Shown one piece after another: positions 21,691 to 34,149 of a DNA stretch of 64,000 nt (position 1 is the stretch's first letter; each line of letters opens with the position of its first letter). The stretch lies in the NCBI RefSeq assembly GCF_020085105.1, contig NC_058063.1, forward strand, positions 20,080,262 through 20,144,261. The letters are read 5' to 3'. A program made the position numbers and the translations under genes. The notes under the pieces are model-generated. The model was not told the origin of the DNA and made no database searches. It was given only the letters and a program-made list of their open reading frames with translations. Source of the stretch: Siniperca chuatsi (Eukaryota; Chordata; Actinopteri; Centrarchiformes; Sinipercidae).

Positions 21691-23716
21691 CTACGTGATG
21701 TTGGATATGGGCTCGCTGATTTTCAGACACCTCCAGTAGATGGTTCTTGCCATGGTGAACAGAACGAGCAGGATCAGCAGCACCCACGAAACGTAGATCC
21801 CTTTAGCGTGCTGGGCGGGCTTCCACGTACCAGCCTGAACACAGAGACAGACATGCAAAAGATGTTCAAAGTTTTTGAAGTAGCTGTATCCAACCTGAAG
21901 AGAAATCTGGGGGGCCACAGGAGGATTAAAGGAATAAGAAAAATACCTATTTATCTATCTTTTTCTGTTTTTTTCTCCTTGTGATGTGTCAGGCCTAAAG
22001 AGGATACTTTCACCTCTTTAGGCCTCTACAAATGAATTAAATGAAATAATATGAAATTGAAAAATCCCTCTTTGCTAGGGATGGGTTAAGATCGTTACTA
22101 GACCTCTCTGTCTGGGACAGGTAGGAGTCAAAACTGAACACGGAGAATCAGCGTTGAGTTTTTATGCACCACATATCTGGAACAAGCTTCAGGTCTGATG
22201 CAACTCTCAGTTCTTTTAAATCAAGGGTGAAGACTTTTCTGTTTGCTGCCTTTTGTTAAATGAAATTTGAGGCTTTTGATTCATTTCTTACACTGCGCTG
22301 TAACTTTTACTCTCCTGTTTTATCTTATTTTAATTGTATTTAAATGTCTTCTTATGTTGCTTTTACATTTTTTCTTGATGCCTTTTATGTTTTATGTAAA
22401 GCACTGAATTGCCTTGCCTTACTACTACTCTTACCAATACAGCTTATCGATCCGATACAGCGTATCGATACAGTTCTTTTTGTTATGAAACGCACCCATA
22501 TTTATAGCTAAACAATCGGCTGGCTAATGGTTACTTTCAATCATTGACCCATGTTTGTATAATTTAACTCCGTGTGGGCTCTAGGCTGCTAGCATACATA
22601 ACATACCTGAGGTGGACGAGGCAACAGAGGTGAACTATGAGCTAGGCGGTCGAAAACTGTGCATTTCTCCGCCTGTATGTGATGCACTTTTCAAAAGTTT
22701 GCTCGTGTTTCTGCCATTACATGTAAAAGACTTGCTGCACTTTGTGGCAACGAGCATTGAGAGACACCTCTTTTGGACTAGGAAGAGCGAAAATGCATCA
22801 GAGATGAATGTCTTAAATTATTGCAAATTAGAAACGGAGCTGTTGAGATAAAAGGTGCAAGATAACGTTTATGTAGCCTAAATAAGTAGGAAATCTATCG
22901 TCTCACATACTGAGAGCAGAAATGGTAACGTCAGAGCTTTTCAACACTACGGTCTTTAATACTTTAGTCTCGGGGGCCCGTTTAATACCAGGTTTCGGTC
23001 TCTACTCTTGGTTGAACTTCTGATTTCTCACATCCACACCAAGGCCATAAGCTGAGATTCGGGGTCACAAGTAGACACTGCTACATTTTGAGGAGTCACA
23101 AGACAAATAATTTAAAACATAAAGTATATCTAAAGAACAGTTTTGAGACTAAATACTATTTTTTTTCCCGTTAAAGTTTTTTTAATTATTAAAATTATTC
23201 GAACAGCAGATCTAAGGACAGAGGGTGTTGTACGCTGTACAGATTGTAAAGCTCCTTGAGGCAAATTTGTGATTTGTGATACCGGGATATATGAATAAAA
23301 ATGTACGGAACTTTTCTACAAAGTTTTACATGTTTAAACTGATTACATGTCCTGAAGACTCATTGTAAATCATATTTCTGATATAATCTATCACATGTGA
23401 ACAACCACATTTTCATCCACACAAAATCAAGACTTCAGTTTGTTTTACCAACATTTTAGAAATTATTCTGAATAAATATGAAACTATCATTACTCAAATG
23501 TCTTCACACACACACAGACACGAACCATAAGTCCTGCAGTGGAGGCGGCAAGGACTACGAAAAGCAGGAAGCACAGCAGGCTCCTCCTCCTGGGGTACCG
23601 CCGACCAATAGAAGAGCTGGACATAAAAGCCAGAAAAATATTGAATAGTCAAAACAAAACTGTTTGTGGGACTGTTTTATCACAAGACAAGGTGAAAGAG
23701 GTTTACCCCTCTTTAC

Positions 23717-23755
<39 letters not shown>

Positions 23756-26700
23756 CTGTTGAGGTACTTACACTTTTCGGCAGTGTGGACATCGGGCCAA
23801 GGTCCGGTCTGAAAACTCTGTCCACTGGAAGAGGAAGTGAAACGTCAGTATGAAATCGCAGAAAGCTTCATCAGCAAATCTTTCTGTAACAACTGTAGAT
23901 GTGTTATTAAAATTAAAAAAAATATAGAAGTGAAACTTGCACTGTCAGTTATAATGTACCGTATCCATGTGTGTGTGTGTGTGTGTGTATTTGCGTCCTA
24001 CCAGGAATGTATTGGAGCAGTGTCCACAGATGATCCTGATGCCAACGGGCGGATGTATTGGTTCAGGACTGTCACTGCCGATGTGAACTGGTCCCAGATT
24101 GATGATACGTTTACTGGCAGAAAAAAAAACAGTTTAAAAAAAAGTGATCATTTTAAACAACTAAAAGCTGGTGGGGCTTGCACGTAAATTCAGATCAGAT
24201 TCAGATTCAAGACAACCCTGACCACTTCCACATCAACTGTATAAGATACAAGTGTGAGAAAAGTCAATTGATTTTTATGCATCCATATTTTTTTTATTTA
24301 CTGGATCCTGACCCTTTTCACTAGAGCTGGGTATCAATCCTCAATTTTGTCAGTTTTAGACTGTATTGTATTTAGGCCAATTTTTTCGTTTTCTTGCTGC
24401 TCGTGTTTAGACAACAAACATTTGAGAATGTGGGCTTATTTTGTTAAAGCTGCTAATCTATATTTTATGTCAACAATGGATCACATGACTACTTTAATGT
24501 GAAAGGCGTCGCTTGTAATAACGTCTGCAGCTCCACTCAGCTCTACTGAGCGTTTTAGTTTCTTACAGCTCATTGATTTGGTTTTCTGGCCTGAGCGTTA
24601 TTGTTCTGCATCATCTTCAGCATCATTCCCGACAGCAGGCAGACGTTTTCGGCAAAATAAACTCTGTACACTACCTGCCCAGCACCAAACGACAGACAGA
24701 CAAAGTTAGCATCTAGCTGGTGAACATAGTGGAGCATTTAGCAGCTGAAGAGACATATTTTTCTCAGGAGTTGGTGGAGAACAAAAATAGAGCTAAAAAG
24801 GAGTGGAATTACATTCGTCAGGTGGACAGAAACACCACTATAAATGACTGATAATGTTACACCATAACTGCTGGATGTTTAAATAAGTTTGCTATCAAGT
24901 TCGCCATAAAAACTTTATAAAGGTAATAAAATATCAATGTTATGTTTACGTTTTGTAGAAACTAATAGATCAAAATTCCAGTAATTTTCCTGTAAGAGTG
25001 TTGTTACCCATCCAATCTAGTTTTCGCCATTGTCTCTGAGAAATGTGCGTTTTTGGTGAGACACTGACAGCTCCAAAGTCTGTTTGAAAAGACTTAATGC
25101 AAAGATATAGAGTACAATAACAAGAGCAACCCAGCTGTGATGATTTATACCTGAGACGAGATACAGTCCAGCTGTTGCTCCAATGAGATTTTGGCTGATA
25201 AGATGTTTTAATTTTTGCAAAAACCTTTCTTTTCTGGTGCAGCTCAAATAATAAAAGATAAAAGAAAACTATTAAAAGAATCCCTCGGGCCCGCTGTACC
25301 AGTAGAATGACTTCAAAAGAACTGCAGCTCATTAACACTATCTCATCCATGACTGTATTTTGCTGAATGGATGACAGATGAATGGCTTCTTCTGCACAGA
25401 TGGTGTGATTACAAGCCAAAGCTGAGATGGGCGAAAAACGATCCCACACTGTTTCTCCGTCTCACCAGTATGGTCTTGGACAGGCGATCCTCTGCGACGT
25501 GACTTTGCAGATCAGCAGACAGTTACACGGACAGCGGACATACTTCTTTCCAACAGGAGCGTTCTTTATCGGCTACAGAGAGATCGATGAAGAGACAAAG
25601 GAGAGAAGAATAAGAAACCTAAAACTAAACCCTTTTTCATTTTCAGATTTCTCCCCATTTTGGGGTTCTAAAATAGTTCTCAGTGGTTATATTTTGATCT
25701 CATCGGCAGAAATTCTGCACATCTTCTCAGATGAGACGAAAGACTTTGAAATTTGAGACACTGTCAATGTCTGGTCGGTGAAACGTGACACTCAGAACAA
25801 CGTTCTCAACCTTCAGATGCTTTAAGATCTGTGAAAGCATTTCTAACACGGTAAAAAGCTAACAAATCTTTTTTGATGTGTTATGTGATTACATGTTGAT
25901 AAATCAGCTTCTAACATTAGGTAAAAATGTTACATATTTCTATGGGAAAACTGAACTGCTGCAGCAGCAAAAACAAACATGAGGCAGCAAATAAAAACTG
26001 TATATAACAAATGTAGAAAAATACAACACTGATTCCTGTATTTCAGTGTTGAAATTAGCACACAAAGTGTTTCAATGAAGCAAAGAGAGAACTAAACAAC
26101 AGAGCAGTCATCAAAATGGTGCTTAGGTAATGCTAATATTAACTTAATATTTTTAAAGACATTTTGAACAGCTGAGTTGCTGCATACTGTTTCTCGTTCA
26201 TGGGTAAAGCGATGTTACACAATACACTGTAACACATAAACTGGAAAAAATGTGGACAAAAGAGAAGCTGTGAGCAACAGAGGGTCAGAGGCCGAATCCA
26301 CTGGTCCAGTGTCCTTTGATACAACACTGAAGAAGACTCATCTACTGTGTCTGAATCCACCTCTGCATGACTCACCGTAGCTTCGTTGCAGATGCTGCAC
26401 TTCACCACATGCTGGTGCGTCTTGCCCTCCACAGATATGGCGCTCTGACAGACCCGGCAGCTGATGACCGGAGCGCTGCTGCTGTCCGGGCTGCCCTGTG
26501 GTGAATAGGGGGGTGGAGCATCACCTGGTACCACCGAGCTGGGGAACGGCGCCAAACCTGGAGAGAGAGGCAACCAGGAGGAAAAACTGTTTAGTTACTG
26601 TAATGTTTACTGTACCTGAGTTTCAGTGCCAATACCAAAATGATTTTTCAATACCAAACTTTGAGAAATGTGAATGTTTTACCTTTTTTTTTTTTTTAGC

Positions 26701-28561
26701 TTTGCTAGCGCTGTTGCTCTGAGGATAGAAATGCCATTAGCCTCAGCTGCACTTTGTGTTTTGTGCTAATTAGCAAATGTTAGCATGCTAACACACTACA
26801 CAAAGATTGTGAGCATGGTAAACATTGCCTGCTTTAGAGAGAGCGCCATTCACAGAGCCACTAGCATGGCTGTAGACTCTTTATCGTTATTTAGTTGCTA
26901 GTTATAAAAGAAACCAAACTTCTCTAATGTTAGATGCTGTCTAAACACAAGCAGCTGTACAACAATTTTGCATGAAAAAAGTAACATTTGCAAAATGTTA
27001 ATTTAAATTAGGGACCGGCTTCCTTGACTGAAACAAAGACCACTTCCACTAACATCATAAAAAAATGAATGCACTTTTATGAAACAAAACAATAACCTTG
27101 ATGGAAAAACATTGCAGATGCGAAATATTTTGAATAATGTGAATATTTTGACAAGTGATCACAAAACAGGATGTCAAAAGCTTGCTGGGGTAAACCCTGG
27201 TATCTGACCACGCGTTTGATGGCAGCTCCTCTACTTCAGTTTTTGATACAACAGGAACATTTTGGTCATTCCCAGAAAAGTGTGTATGGGCTCACAATAT
27301 GATAACTATAATGCTTTGTACACCAGTTTTATCAATCTGCTCTGTTTATCAGGACACACAGTGGGTACACAAACAAAACTCAGTTTTATCAGTTAACATG
27401 GCTTAATCAGTGAGTGGCACATCCAAAGGCCAAACTTTATCAAGGGTAATACAGGAAGGGAAGAAAGGAGGGATAAAAGCTGAGTGTGAAAGAGAAGATT
27501 TAAGTTCACAGTTAATAAGAAACAACACAGGAAGACAGAAAAAAGAGGTTACAAGATCAAATAAGGAATGAGGCAAATAGTCTTTGGCAAGCCTGGATAC
27601 AATGTTAGAATACTTAACTACTTGAAACTGAATTATGGCTGGTTATTTTCATTATTGATTCATCTGTGCATGTATATCTTTGTCTGGAAATATTGAAAAA
27701 AAGCCCTTCACATGTTCTCTGAGCACGATGTGATGTCTTAAATTGCATATTTTGTCCGTCTACCAGACCAAAAGATATTTAATTTACAATGATATAAGAA
27801 AAGCAGCAAATCCTCACATTTGAGAAGCTGTAACCTGCGATTGGAAACTGTTTTTTCTTGATACATGACTTTATTTATTAAAAATGAATGTTCTGTTGAT
27901 CAACTAATCGCTTAATCAACTAAGATAAATAATAGATATAGATAACTCTAGATGTACTCAAATTTCAAAAGGTTTTGTTACAGCAAATAGAGAGCCTGGC
28001 TGAACTTTGACCTTTTGTCCACGATGCAAACCACCAACCAAACTGACCACAAATCAGTTTCGTGCGTGTCATTGTTTTTGATAAAATAGCCCATTTTATT
28101 TACCAAACATCAGCTTCACATTTCTTCTATGGTGTGCGCATATTTGAGATCGTTGTCACTACATGGTGGCAGCCTAAAATGTTGGTAAACTTAATTCACA
28201 AAACATAAAACGTGTGTAAAGTGAATTGCTGAATCCCTGTGTCTGTTAACTACATTATTTACATTTAACGTTAGCCAATCTGCTAGCTAGCTAGCTTGCA
28301 AACTTAAACTAAAGCTAGCTAACGTTTGTTTACAAGTTGACGACAATCTCCAGCCTGAATACAAACTAAAATTGTCTTTGTGGCTGTTCCAAATAAATAT
28401 GTCTATAAATATGTCTGTGTCGCTCTGGCTAGGGTTGCAAACGAAACAGCTGACATACTCTGTGGTTTTGACGGGTATCCATGCGAGCTGACCCCGGGAG
28501 AGAAGCCGTTGGTCCCGTCGTGTTGCTCGGACAGCAGCGGCGACCGTTCCCCGTCCGCCAT
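21691..28561 (-). CDS. pip4p1: type 1 phosphatidylinositol-4,5-bisphosphate 4-phosphatase (TMEM55B)
   Basis: Seven coding exons: 28561-28459, 26557-26376, 25572-25466, 24113-24002, 23824-23772, 23616-23526 and 21834-21691. All phases agree and give 263 aa. The protein starts [16 protein letters not shown]. Residues 68-91 hold two Cys pairs ([14 protein letters not shown]), followed by [18 protein letters not shown]. The CX5R phosphatase motif is CKVTSQR (117-123). Then come [19 protein letters not shown] and [20 protein letters not shown]. Two hydrophobic segments (about 198-216 and 229-246) end the chain. Wording such as [15 protein letters not shown] and WTEF matches TMEM55B rather than TMEM55A (PIP4P2). 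The family removes the 4-phosphate from PtdIns(4,5)P2 on late endosomes and lysosomes, and TMEM55B recruits JIP4 for lysosome transport. It is slightly shorter than my recollection of human TMEM55B (about 277 aa), mainly in the Gly-rich N-terminal part. One exon 6 donor is unusual (GTTCGT). Confidence 0.95.
22100..22440 (+). mobile_element. L2-like LINE 3' fragment
   Basis: The segment runs from TTTTATGCACCACATATCTGGAACAAGCT through CAGTTCTTTTAAATCAAGGGTGAAGAC to a TTTTATGTAAAGCACTGAATTGCC tail. This order recalls the C-terminal coding end and 3' UTR of fish LINEs in the L2 group. It lies in the last intron of pip4p1. Confidence 0.5.
23215..23305 (+). mobile_element. second copy of the teleost retroposon tail
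   Basis: GACAGAGGGTGTTGTACGCTGTACAG followed by CTCCTTGAGGCAAATTTGTGATTTGTGATA matches 10725-10800. It lies in the sixth intron of pip4p1, left of exon 6. Confidence 0.6.
23723..23752. repeat. (CA)15 microsatellite in a pip4p1 intron
   Basis: This is an uninterrupted CA repeat beside exon 5. A (TG)n tract of about 20 bp at 23968-23988 adjoins exon 4. Confidence 0.95.
26725..26880. repeat. dispersed repeat with TTAGCATGCTAACA core
   Basis: The block TAATTAGCAAATGTTAGCATGCTAACAC and GAGCATGGTAAACATTGCC resembles a very common fish repeat. An inverted partial relative (TTAGCTTAGCATGCTAAGA...GGCACTGAACACAAAGTAC) is at about 38670-38760, in another gene's intron. Confidence 0.5.
27635..27950 (+). 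mobile_element. hAT-type MITE copy in pip4p1 intron 1
   Basis: It is a divergent relative of 616-939, with ATTATTTTCATTATTGATTCATCTG at the left, a CACATTTGAGAAGCTGTAACC block and an AACTAATCGCTTAATCAAC right end. The terminal repeats are worn. Confidence 0.6.
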
Positions 28562-28696
28562 CGCTCCCACCGGACCCCGGCCGTTTGAAACGAGTCTTTG
28601 CTGCGGCTGAGAGCCCTCAGACCACCGAGAGAGATTTCTGGAAGAGTAGCTGAGGAAATTTCAACCCCAAAGCCTGTCAGTTTGGGTCTTTGACAT

Positions 28697-28759
28697 CCAC
28701 ATGACACGGCGAGAAAGCTGAAGGCGGAAGCGAAATAACAAAAACATCTGTCACATGAC
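28697..28759 (-). promoter_or_regulatory. two M-box/CLEAR-like motifs upstream of pip4p1
   Basis: On the gene's strand TCATGTG occurs twice, in GTCATGTGG (28697-28705) and in GTCATGTGAC (28750-28759), about 137 and 190 bp upstream of the ATG. The second differs from the CLEAR consensus GTCACGTGAC at one base. TFEB and TFE3 are reported to induce TMEM55B, so these are plausible sites. The transcription start is not known from sequence. Confidence 0.4.
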
Positions 28760-28979
28760 TGTGATCTGAGTCACTGCTGTGATGGACAGCGCGCTCGACC
28801 AATGAGAGAGCTCGGTTGGAATGGGTGGGTTCAAAGGCGCTGCTTGATTGGTTGGATTGTTTGACAGTCAGGGCCGCGTTCAAATACTAATACAAAGCGT
28901 CCTTTACTTGGGGGTGTAGACCCTTTTCAAGCAGGATACTGCGAGGTTTAGATTAAATTACAGCTTCCTTCGTTTCCGT

Positions 28980-30337
28980 CAGTGGTGGAAGAAGTACTCC
29001 AATCCTTTACTTAAGTAAAAGTAACAATTCCACAATGTAAAAATACTTTGTTACAAGAAAAAGTTCTGCATTCAATGTTACTTGAGTAAAAGTATGTAAG
29101 TATTACCAGCAACATGTACTTTAAGTATCAAAAGTAAGAGTACTTGCTATGCAAAATGGCCCCTTTCAGAGTGTTAAATTATGGAGCCTTCAAGGTCCCG
29201 CAAGACGATATATTTTTTTAATCTTATGCACACAAGATAAGATAATAAAACATATAGAGACTTCAGGGTGATGTAGGAGGTCGGGAGCCCAGACGTCAGG
29301 ACTCCTTCTCCAGCATTTTACCAATAACTCAAAAACCGGAGACTCAAAGAAGGCACTGGAGACAGAGTTCAATGCAATAGAGTTTATTCTTTCACAAGAG
29401 ATAAACCCGAGCCCGAGAACAAATGAATAGAAGCATCCTGCGTTCCCCTTTTTATTGTACTTAGTGCCTGCCTGCCTACTTTATTTTTCAGATCCATCAG
29501 TTGCTGTGTATGTCTTTAACACCTGTGTGTGATGTGTGTGTGTATCTGCTTTTTGCTATGTCTTTAACATGTGTATTAGTACCACTTAACATCATATTTG
29601 GTCTAGGTATGGGTTTAGTTTACTATGTACAATAAAACAATATACTGAAGGTACAGATTCGACCGTATGGAAAACCTTTAGTGCCAATACACGTAACACA
29701 TTCATGAAAGACTAATAAGGTAACTTAAACTTCATTGTTCGATTATAAAGATGCGAAAAAGCAACCAAACCACACCTTCTGTTTTGTTGCGGGGCAATTT
29801 ACAACTTTATCAGTCTCACAAGTACATGATGACCTCACGTAAATCCCAGCAGAGTTTCTCGCAGCTCCAACCTGAGCAGGTCTACTCTACTGAAAACACC
29901 TGTGAGGCTATGTGGGGCCTTTAATCTACAACAATGCATCATATTTAATATGTCTTCTATCACAGTAACTAGTAAATATAGCAGTTAAATAAATGTAGTG
30001 GAGTAAAAAGTACTAGTATATTTCCCTCTGAGATGTTGTGTATAATTGTAAAGTAGCATCAGTTGGATATACTTAAGTAAAGCACCTTAAAATTGTTCTT
30101 AAATGCAGTACTTGAGTAAATGTATGCATCATATTTAATAAGTTGATCATGTTTTGTATATGAAAATCAAAATAACTAGTAACTACAGTAGTTAAATGAA
30201 TGTAGTGAAGTAAGGAGTACAATATTTCCCTCTGAAATGTTGTGGAGTATAAAGTAGCATAAATGTAAGAGTACCTCAAAACTGTACTTAAGTACAGTAC
30301 TTGAGTAAATGTACTTAGTTACTTTCCACCTATTTTT
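28980..30337. mobile_element. hAT-type element ('TTAAGTAAAAGTA' family) with an internal insertion
   Basis: The left end CAGTGGTGGAAGAAGTACTCC and the right part CTTGAGTAAATGTACTTAGTTAC match the family at 42566-43049 and 53554-54449. The internal segment 29780-30090 is nearly identical to 59105-59395. Compared with that second copy, about 510 bp (29266-29777) are extra here. The right terminus is worn and no clear target duplication remains. Confidence 0.65.
29266..29777 (-). mobile_element. LTR-like insertion inside the hAT-type element
   Basis: This block is absent from the parallel copy near 59090-59105, where ACTTCAGGGG runs almost straight into CTGTTTTGTTGCGG. On the minus strand it has AATAAA (TTTATT near 29382), and it begins TGATGTAGG on the plus strand. 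I could not identify matching target duplications, so the LTR label is tentative. Confidence 0.45.
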
Positions 30338-30393
30338 CAAGAAAACGTGGTTTTGCCTTCAAGATCTTACTCAAAGACGACAGTCAATGGAAT

Positions 30394-30801
30394 TGTCAGC
30401 ACACGAACACAGGACAACGGAGGTAAGTGCAGATACGATGAAGGTTTATTGCCACAGTAGTAGATGTACACAGGAGGAGCAAAGTAGTAACCAACTTATG
30501 CAAGGACTAGAAATGTCTATGAAAGTCTTATCTGTAGTAGCAGTCCGCTCCTTTCACTGACAGTGACGAGTGCACACACAGGTTGAGGGGAAGCCAGAAT
30601 ACGTGGCGTTCTTCTGTAGAAGAGCGAGTCCGGTAGTACCTCATGGTAGAGTTGAGACCAGACAGTCAGTGACCCGGGGAAGTGTTGCTTTATAGTGCAG
30701 TGGATTGATTGGTGGCAGGTGTGTGTAATCAGTATTCAGGTAATTGTGATCTGATGACTGTGGTGGGTGGAGCTGGTGGTGTCTGTGTTGGCTCCCTGAC
30801 A
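30394..30801 (-). mobile_element. solo LTR with perfect 5-bp target duplication
   Basis: The 408-bp element begins TGTCAG and ends CTGACA, i.e. TG...CA with short inverted ends. GGAAT flanks it on both sides (30389-30393 and 30802-30806). On the minus strand a TATA box (TATAAAG, 30694-30688) precedes AATAAA (30450-30445) by about 240 bp. No internal retroviral genes remain. Confidence 0.85.
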
Positions 30802-30806
30802 GGAAT

Positions 30807-32124
30807 CTCTATTCTCAAGGTATTTTACTTGCAGCAAGGAATCAATACACTTCAACAGCACAGACTGCCTGAGAGCAGTCAACAGTGATCTTTTATACAC
30901 ATATACAAACAAGTCATACTCCAAGGTTGCACATCAGATAACCACTCCAGCGTGACAGCAGTTGGACTCGACCTTGTGGTTCTTATCTTCAGAGGCGATG
31001 GATCCGGTTCTGCTGCTTCTCTGTGCTTTCAGTTCATTGTGTGTGATAGTTTAACATTCTGTATTTTTCCACCAGTTATGTGGAGGACTATCATTTTATT
31101 GGTATTATTATTTAATACTCCAATGCAAATTGTTAAAATATGTTCATTATGTCCTCAGTTGTATATTGATGTAATGCTGTACTGTTCTGTATTATGCATA
31201 TACGTATGCCACAAGGGGGCACTAGAGTGTGAGCAGCAAAAGACGCATTTGCGTTATTATGTTTGTCCCGGTTTATTTACGGTTGACTCTTATTGAAGAC
31301 TGTCTGACCGTGAGACTGATGTGTCGGCATCTAGAAAAAATAAATATGCCAAGAACGGCTAAAGATGGTACATCTCTCGTCCACTCTTTTCCTCCGAATG
31401 CAACGCTAGCTGCAACAATAGTGTAGTACAACTCAACACAAATGTACCAAATCAAAGTACGATTACATTTGTAAATGAATTTTCATCATAAAGCTTTGAA
31501 GAGAATGAACATTTAAAAAAAAATCCTTTTATGTTTATACTAAATGAATAAGACATTGTTGTAAAGGAAATGTTATTTTCAATCATTAATTACTTTAATT
31601 TATTAATTAACGGTTCTTTAATAATGTAAGATTAGTTTGTTTGAACCACTTTTTCACAATTAGCTTATTAGATTCTGCTCAGTATTTTGTATCAGCCTAA
31701 ATAATAAAAACACTTAAAAATGTTTTTATGTGTAAAATGTTGGACTTGGCTGAAAATAAAGTTTTGTTTAAACCACATCTTCTTTTGCTCTTCGCTTTTA
31801 AAAAGCTGTTTAGACAATAAACATCGTTTTACAGCCAAATCTAAATCTTTGATTTCATTGTTATTTACAGTTTAACCTTCATTTCATCCCATCGAGACTG
31901 AGAGACCTGAGTACATGAAAAGATCTATAACTGTATAGATAAAATAATTACATCACAGCAAAGTCTATGATTCATAATTCACATTTACTGTACGTGTGTC
32001 ATTATCTTTCGATATATTTATATTTATATAAGTGCAGCGTCATAAAAAAACAGAAAAAGACGAATGAAAAAGAAAAAAATCTAAAATGACTTAACCCTCA
32101 CATGTAAAATACATACAGGACATG
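30807..32124. other. intergenic stretch, no gene seen
   Basis: The sequence is AT-rich. The longest open frame (30952-31296) has no recognisable domain and weak coding character. Confidence 0.5.
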
Positions 32125-32129
32125 ATAAT

Positions 32130-34149
32130 TGTCACGGATACGCCAGGCTCCACCCTCCACTAATCATCCACACCTGCCCCCAATCACACTCATGCTCCAC
32201 ATTAGCTCCCAGTCACAGCCTGCATAAAGGCCCTGCACTCACCTGAGTATGTGTCCGACCTCGTTCATGACAAGGACTCTATAGGCTACTCTGCATAGGA
32301 CTTGTCTCCAAGTGATCCCCCAGTCTCTAAGCGATCCCCCAGTCTCCAAGTGATCCCCCAGTCTCTAAGCGATCCCCAGTCTCCAGCGATCCCCCAGTCT
32401 CCAAGTGATTCCCCAGTCTCCAGCGATCCCCCAGTCTCCAAGTGATTCCCCAGTCTCCAAGTGATTCCCCAGTCTCCAAGCGATCCCCCAGTCTCCAAGC
32501 GATTCCCCAGTCTCAAGCGATTCCCCAGTATCCAAGCGATCCCCCAGTCTCCAAGCAATTCCCCAGTCTCCAGCGATTCCCCAGTCTCCAAGCGTTTCCC
32601 CAGTCTCCAAGCGATTCCTCCAGTCTCCAAGCGATCCCCCAGTCTCCAGCGATCCCTCAGTCTCCAAGCGATTCCTCCAGTCTCCAAGCGATCCCCAGTC
32701 TCCAGCGATCCCCAGTCTCCAGCGATCCCCAGTCTCCAAGCGATTCCCCAGTCTCCAAGCGATCCCCAGTCTCCAAGCGATTCCCCAGTCTCCAAGCGAT
32801 CCCCAGTCTCCAAGCGATCCCCAGTCTCCAAGCGATTCCCCAGTCTCCTGCGCCTCCTGTCTCCAGCGATCCCCAGTCTCCAGCGATCCCCAGTCTCCAA
32901 GCGATTCCCCAGTCTCCAAGCGATTCCCCAGTCTCCAAGCGATCCCCAGTCTCCAAGCGATTCCCCAGTCTCCAAGCGATTCCCCAGTCTCCAGCGATCC
33001 CTCAGTATCCAAGCGATCCCCAGTCTCCAAGCAATTCCCCAGTCTCCAGCGATTCCCCAGTCTCCAAGCGCTTCCCCAGTCTCCAAGCGATTCCTCCAGT
33101 CTCCAAGCGATCCCCAGTCTCCAGCGATCCCTCAGTCTCCAAGCGATTCCTCCAGTCTCCAAGCGATCCCCAGTCTCCAGCGATCCCCAGTCTCCAGCGA
33201 TCCCCAGTCTCCAAGCGATTCCCCAGTCTCCAAGCGATCCCCAGTCTCCAAGCGATTCCCCAGTCTCCAAGCGATCCCCAGTCTCCAAGCGATCCCCAGT
33301 CTCCAAGCGATTCCCCAGTCTCCTGCGCTCTCCTGTCTCCAGCGATCCCCAGTCTCCAGCGATCCCCAGTCTCCAAGCAATTCCCCAGTCTCCAGCGATT
33401 CCCCAGTCTCCAAGCGTTTCCCCAGTCTCCAAGCGATTCCTCCAGTCTCCAAGCGATCCCCCAGTCTCCAGCGATCCCTCAGTCTCCAAGCGATTCCTCC
33501 AGTCTCCAAGCGATCCCCCAGTCTCCAGCGATCCCCCAGTCTCCAGCGATCCCCGAGTCTCCAAGCGATTCCCCAGTCTCCAAGCGATCCCCCAGTCTCC
33601 AAGCGATTCCCCAGTCTCCAAGCGATCCCCAGTCTCCAAGCGATCCCCCAGTCTCCAAGCGATTCCCCAGTCTCCTGCGCTCTCCTGTCTCCAGCGATCC
33701 CCAGTCTCCAGCGATCCCCAGTCTCCAGCATTTCCCCAGTCTCCAAGCGATTCCCCAGTCTCCAAGCGATTCCCCAGTCTCCAAGCGATCCCCCAGTCTC
33801 CAAGCGATTCCCCAGTCTCCAAGCGATTCCCCAGTCTCCAAGCGATTCCCCAGTCTCCAGCGATCCCTCAGTCTCCAGCGATCCCCCAGTCTCCAGCGAT
33901 CCCCCAGTCTCCAAGCGATCCCCAGTCTCCAAGCGATCCCCCAGTCTCCAAGCGATTCCCCAGTCTCCAAGCAATCCCCCAGTCTCCAAGCGATCCCTCA
34001 GTCTCCAGTGATCCCCCAGTCTCCAAGCGATCCCCCAGTCTCCAAGCGATCCCCCAGTCTTCTGCAAAGTCTTCCGCCTACAGACTTCCCTCTCTCTATA
34101 CCCACCATTTCTGGCTGCCATCCAATAAAGAACATTCTTTTCCGTAACA
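32130..34149 (+). mobile_element. 2.0-kb LTR-like element containing a minisatellite, with 5-bp target duplication
   Basis: The element starts TGTCACGGATACG and ends TTCCGTAACA, giving near-perfect inverted ends (TGTCACGGA versus TGTTACGGA inverted). ATAAT flanks both ends (32125-32129, 34150-34154). A TATA-like CATAAAGG lies near 32223-32230 and AATAAA at 34124-34129, so it reads as an LTR in plus orientation. Nearly all the sequence between those two signals is the minisatellite. No internal genes or second LTR were seen. A non-autonomous DNA element is a less likely alternative. Confidence 0.75.
32303..34059. repeat. 17-19-bp minisatellite, ~1.75 kb
   Basis: Around 95 copies of a unit close to CAGTCTCCAAGCGATTCCC occur, with lengths of 17, 18 or 19 bp set by AAG/AG and by the number of C residues. 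Variant units recur in order, for example ...GCAATT..., ...GCGTTT..., ...GATTCCT... near 32555, 33030 and 33380, and CCTGCGC(T)CTCCTGTCTCC near 32848, 33322 and 33672, which shows higher-order duplication. Long ORFs on both strands here (up to 574 codons) come from the repeat and are not genes. Confidence 0.95.

Noticed and set aside
32303-34059. Possible CRISPR-like array
   Set aside because: The units adjoin with no unique spacers, the context is a fish genome, and no cas genes are present. It is a minisatellite in an LTR-like element.
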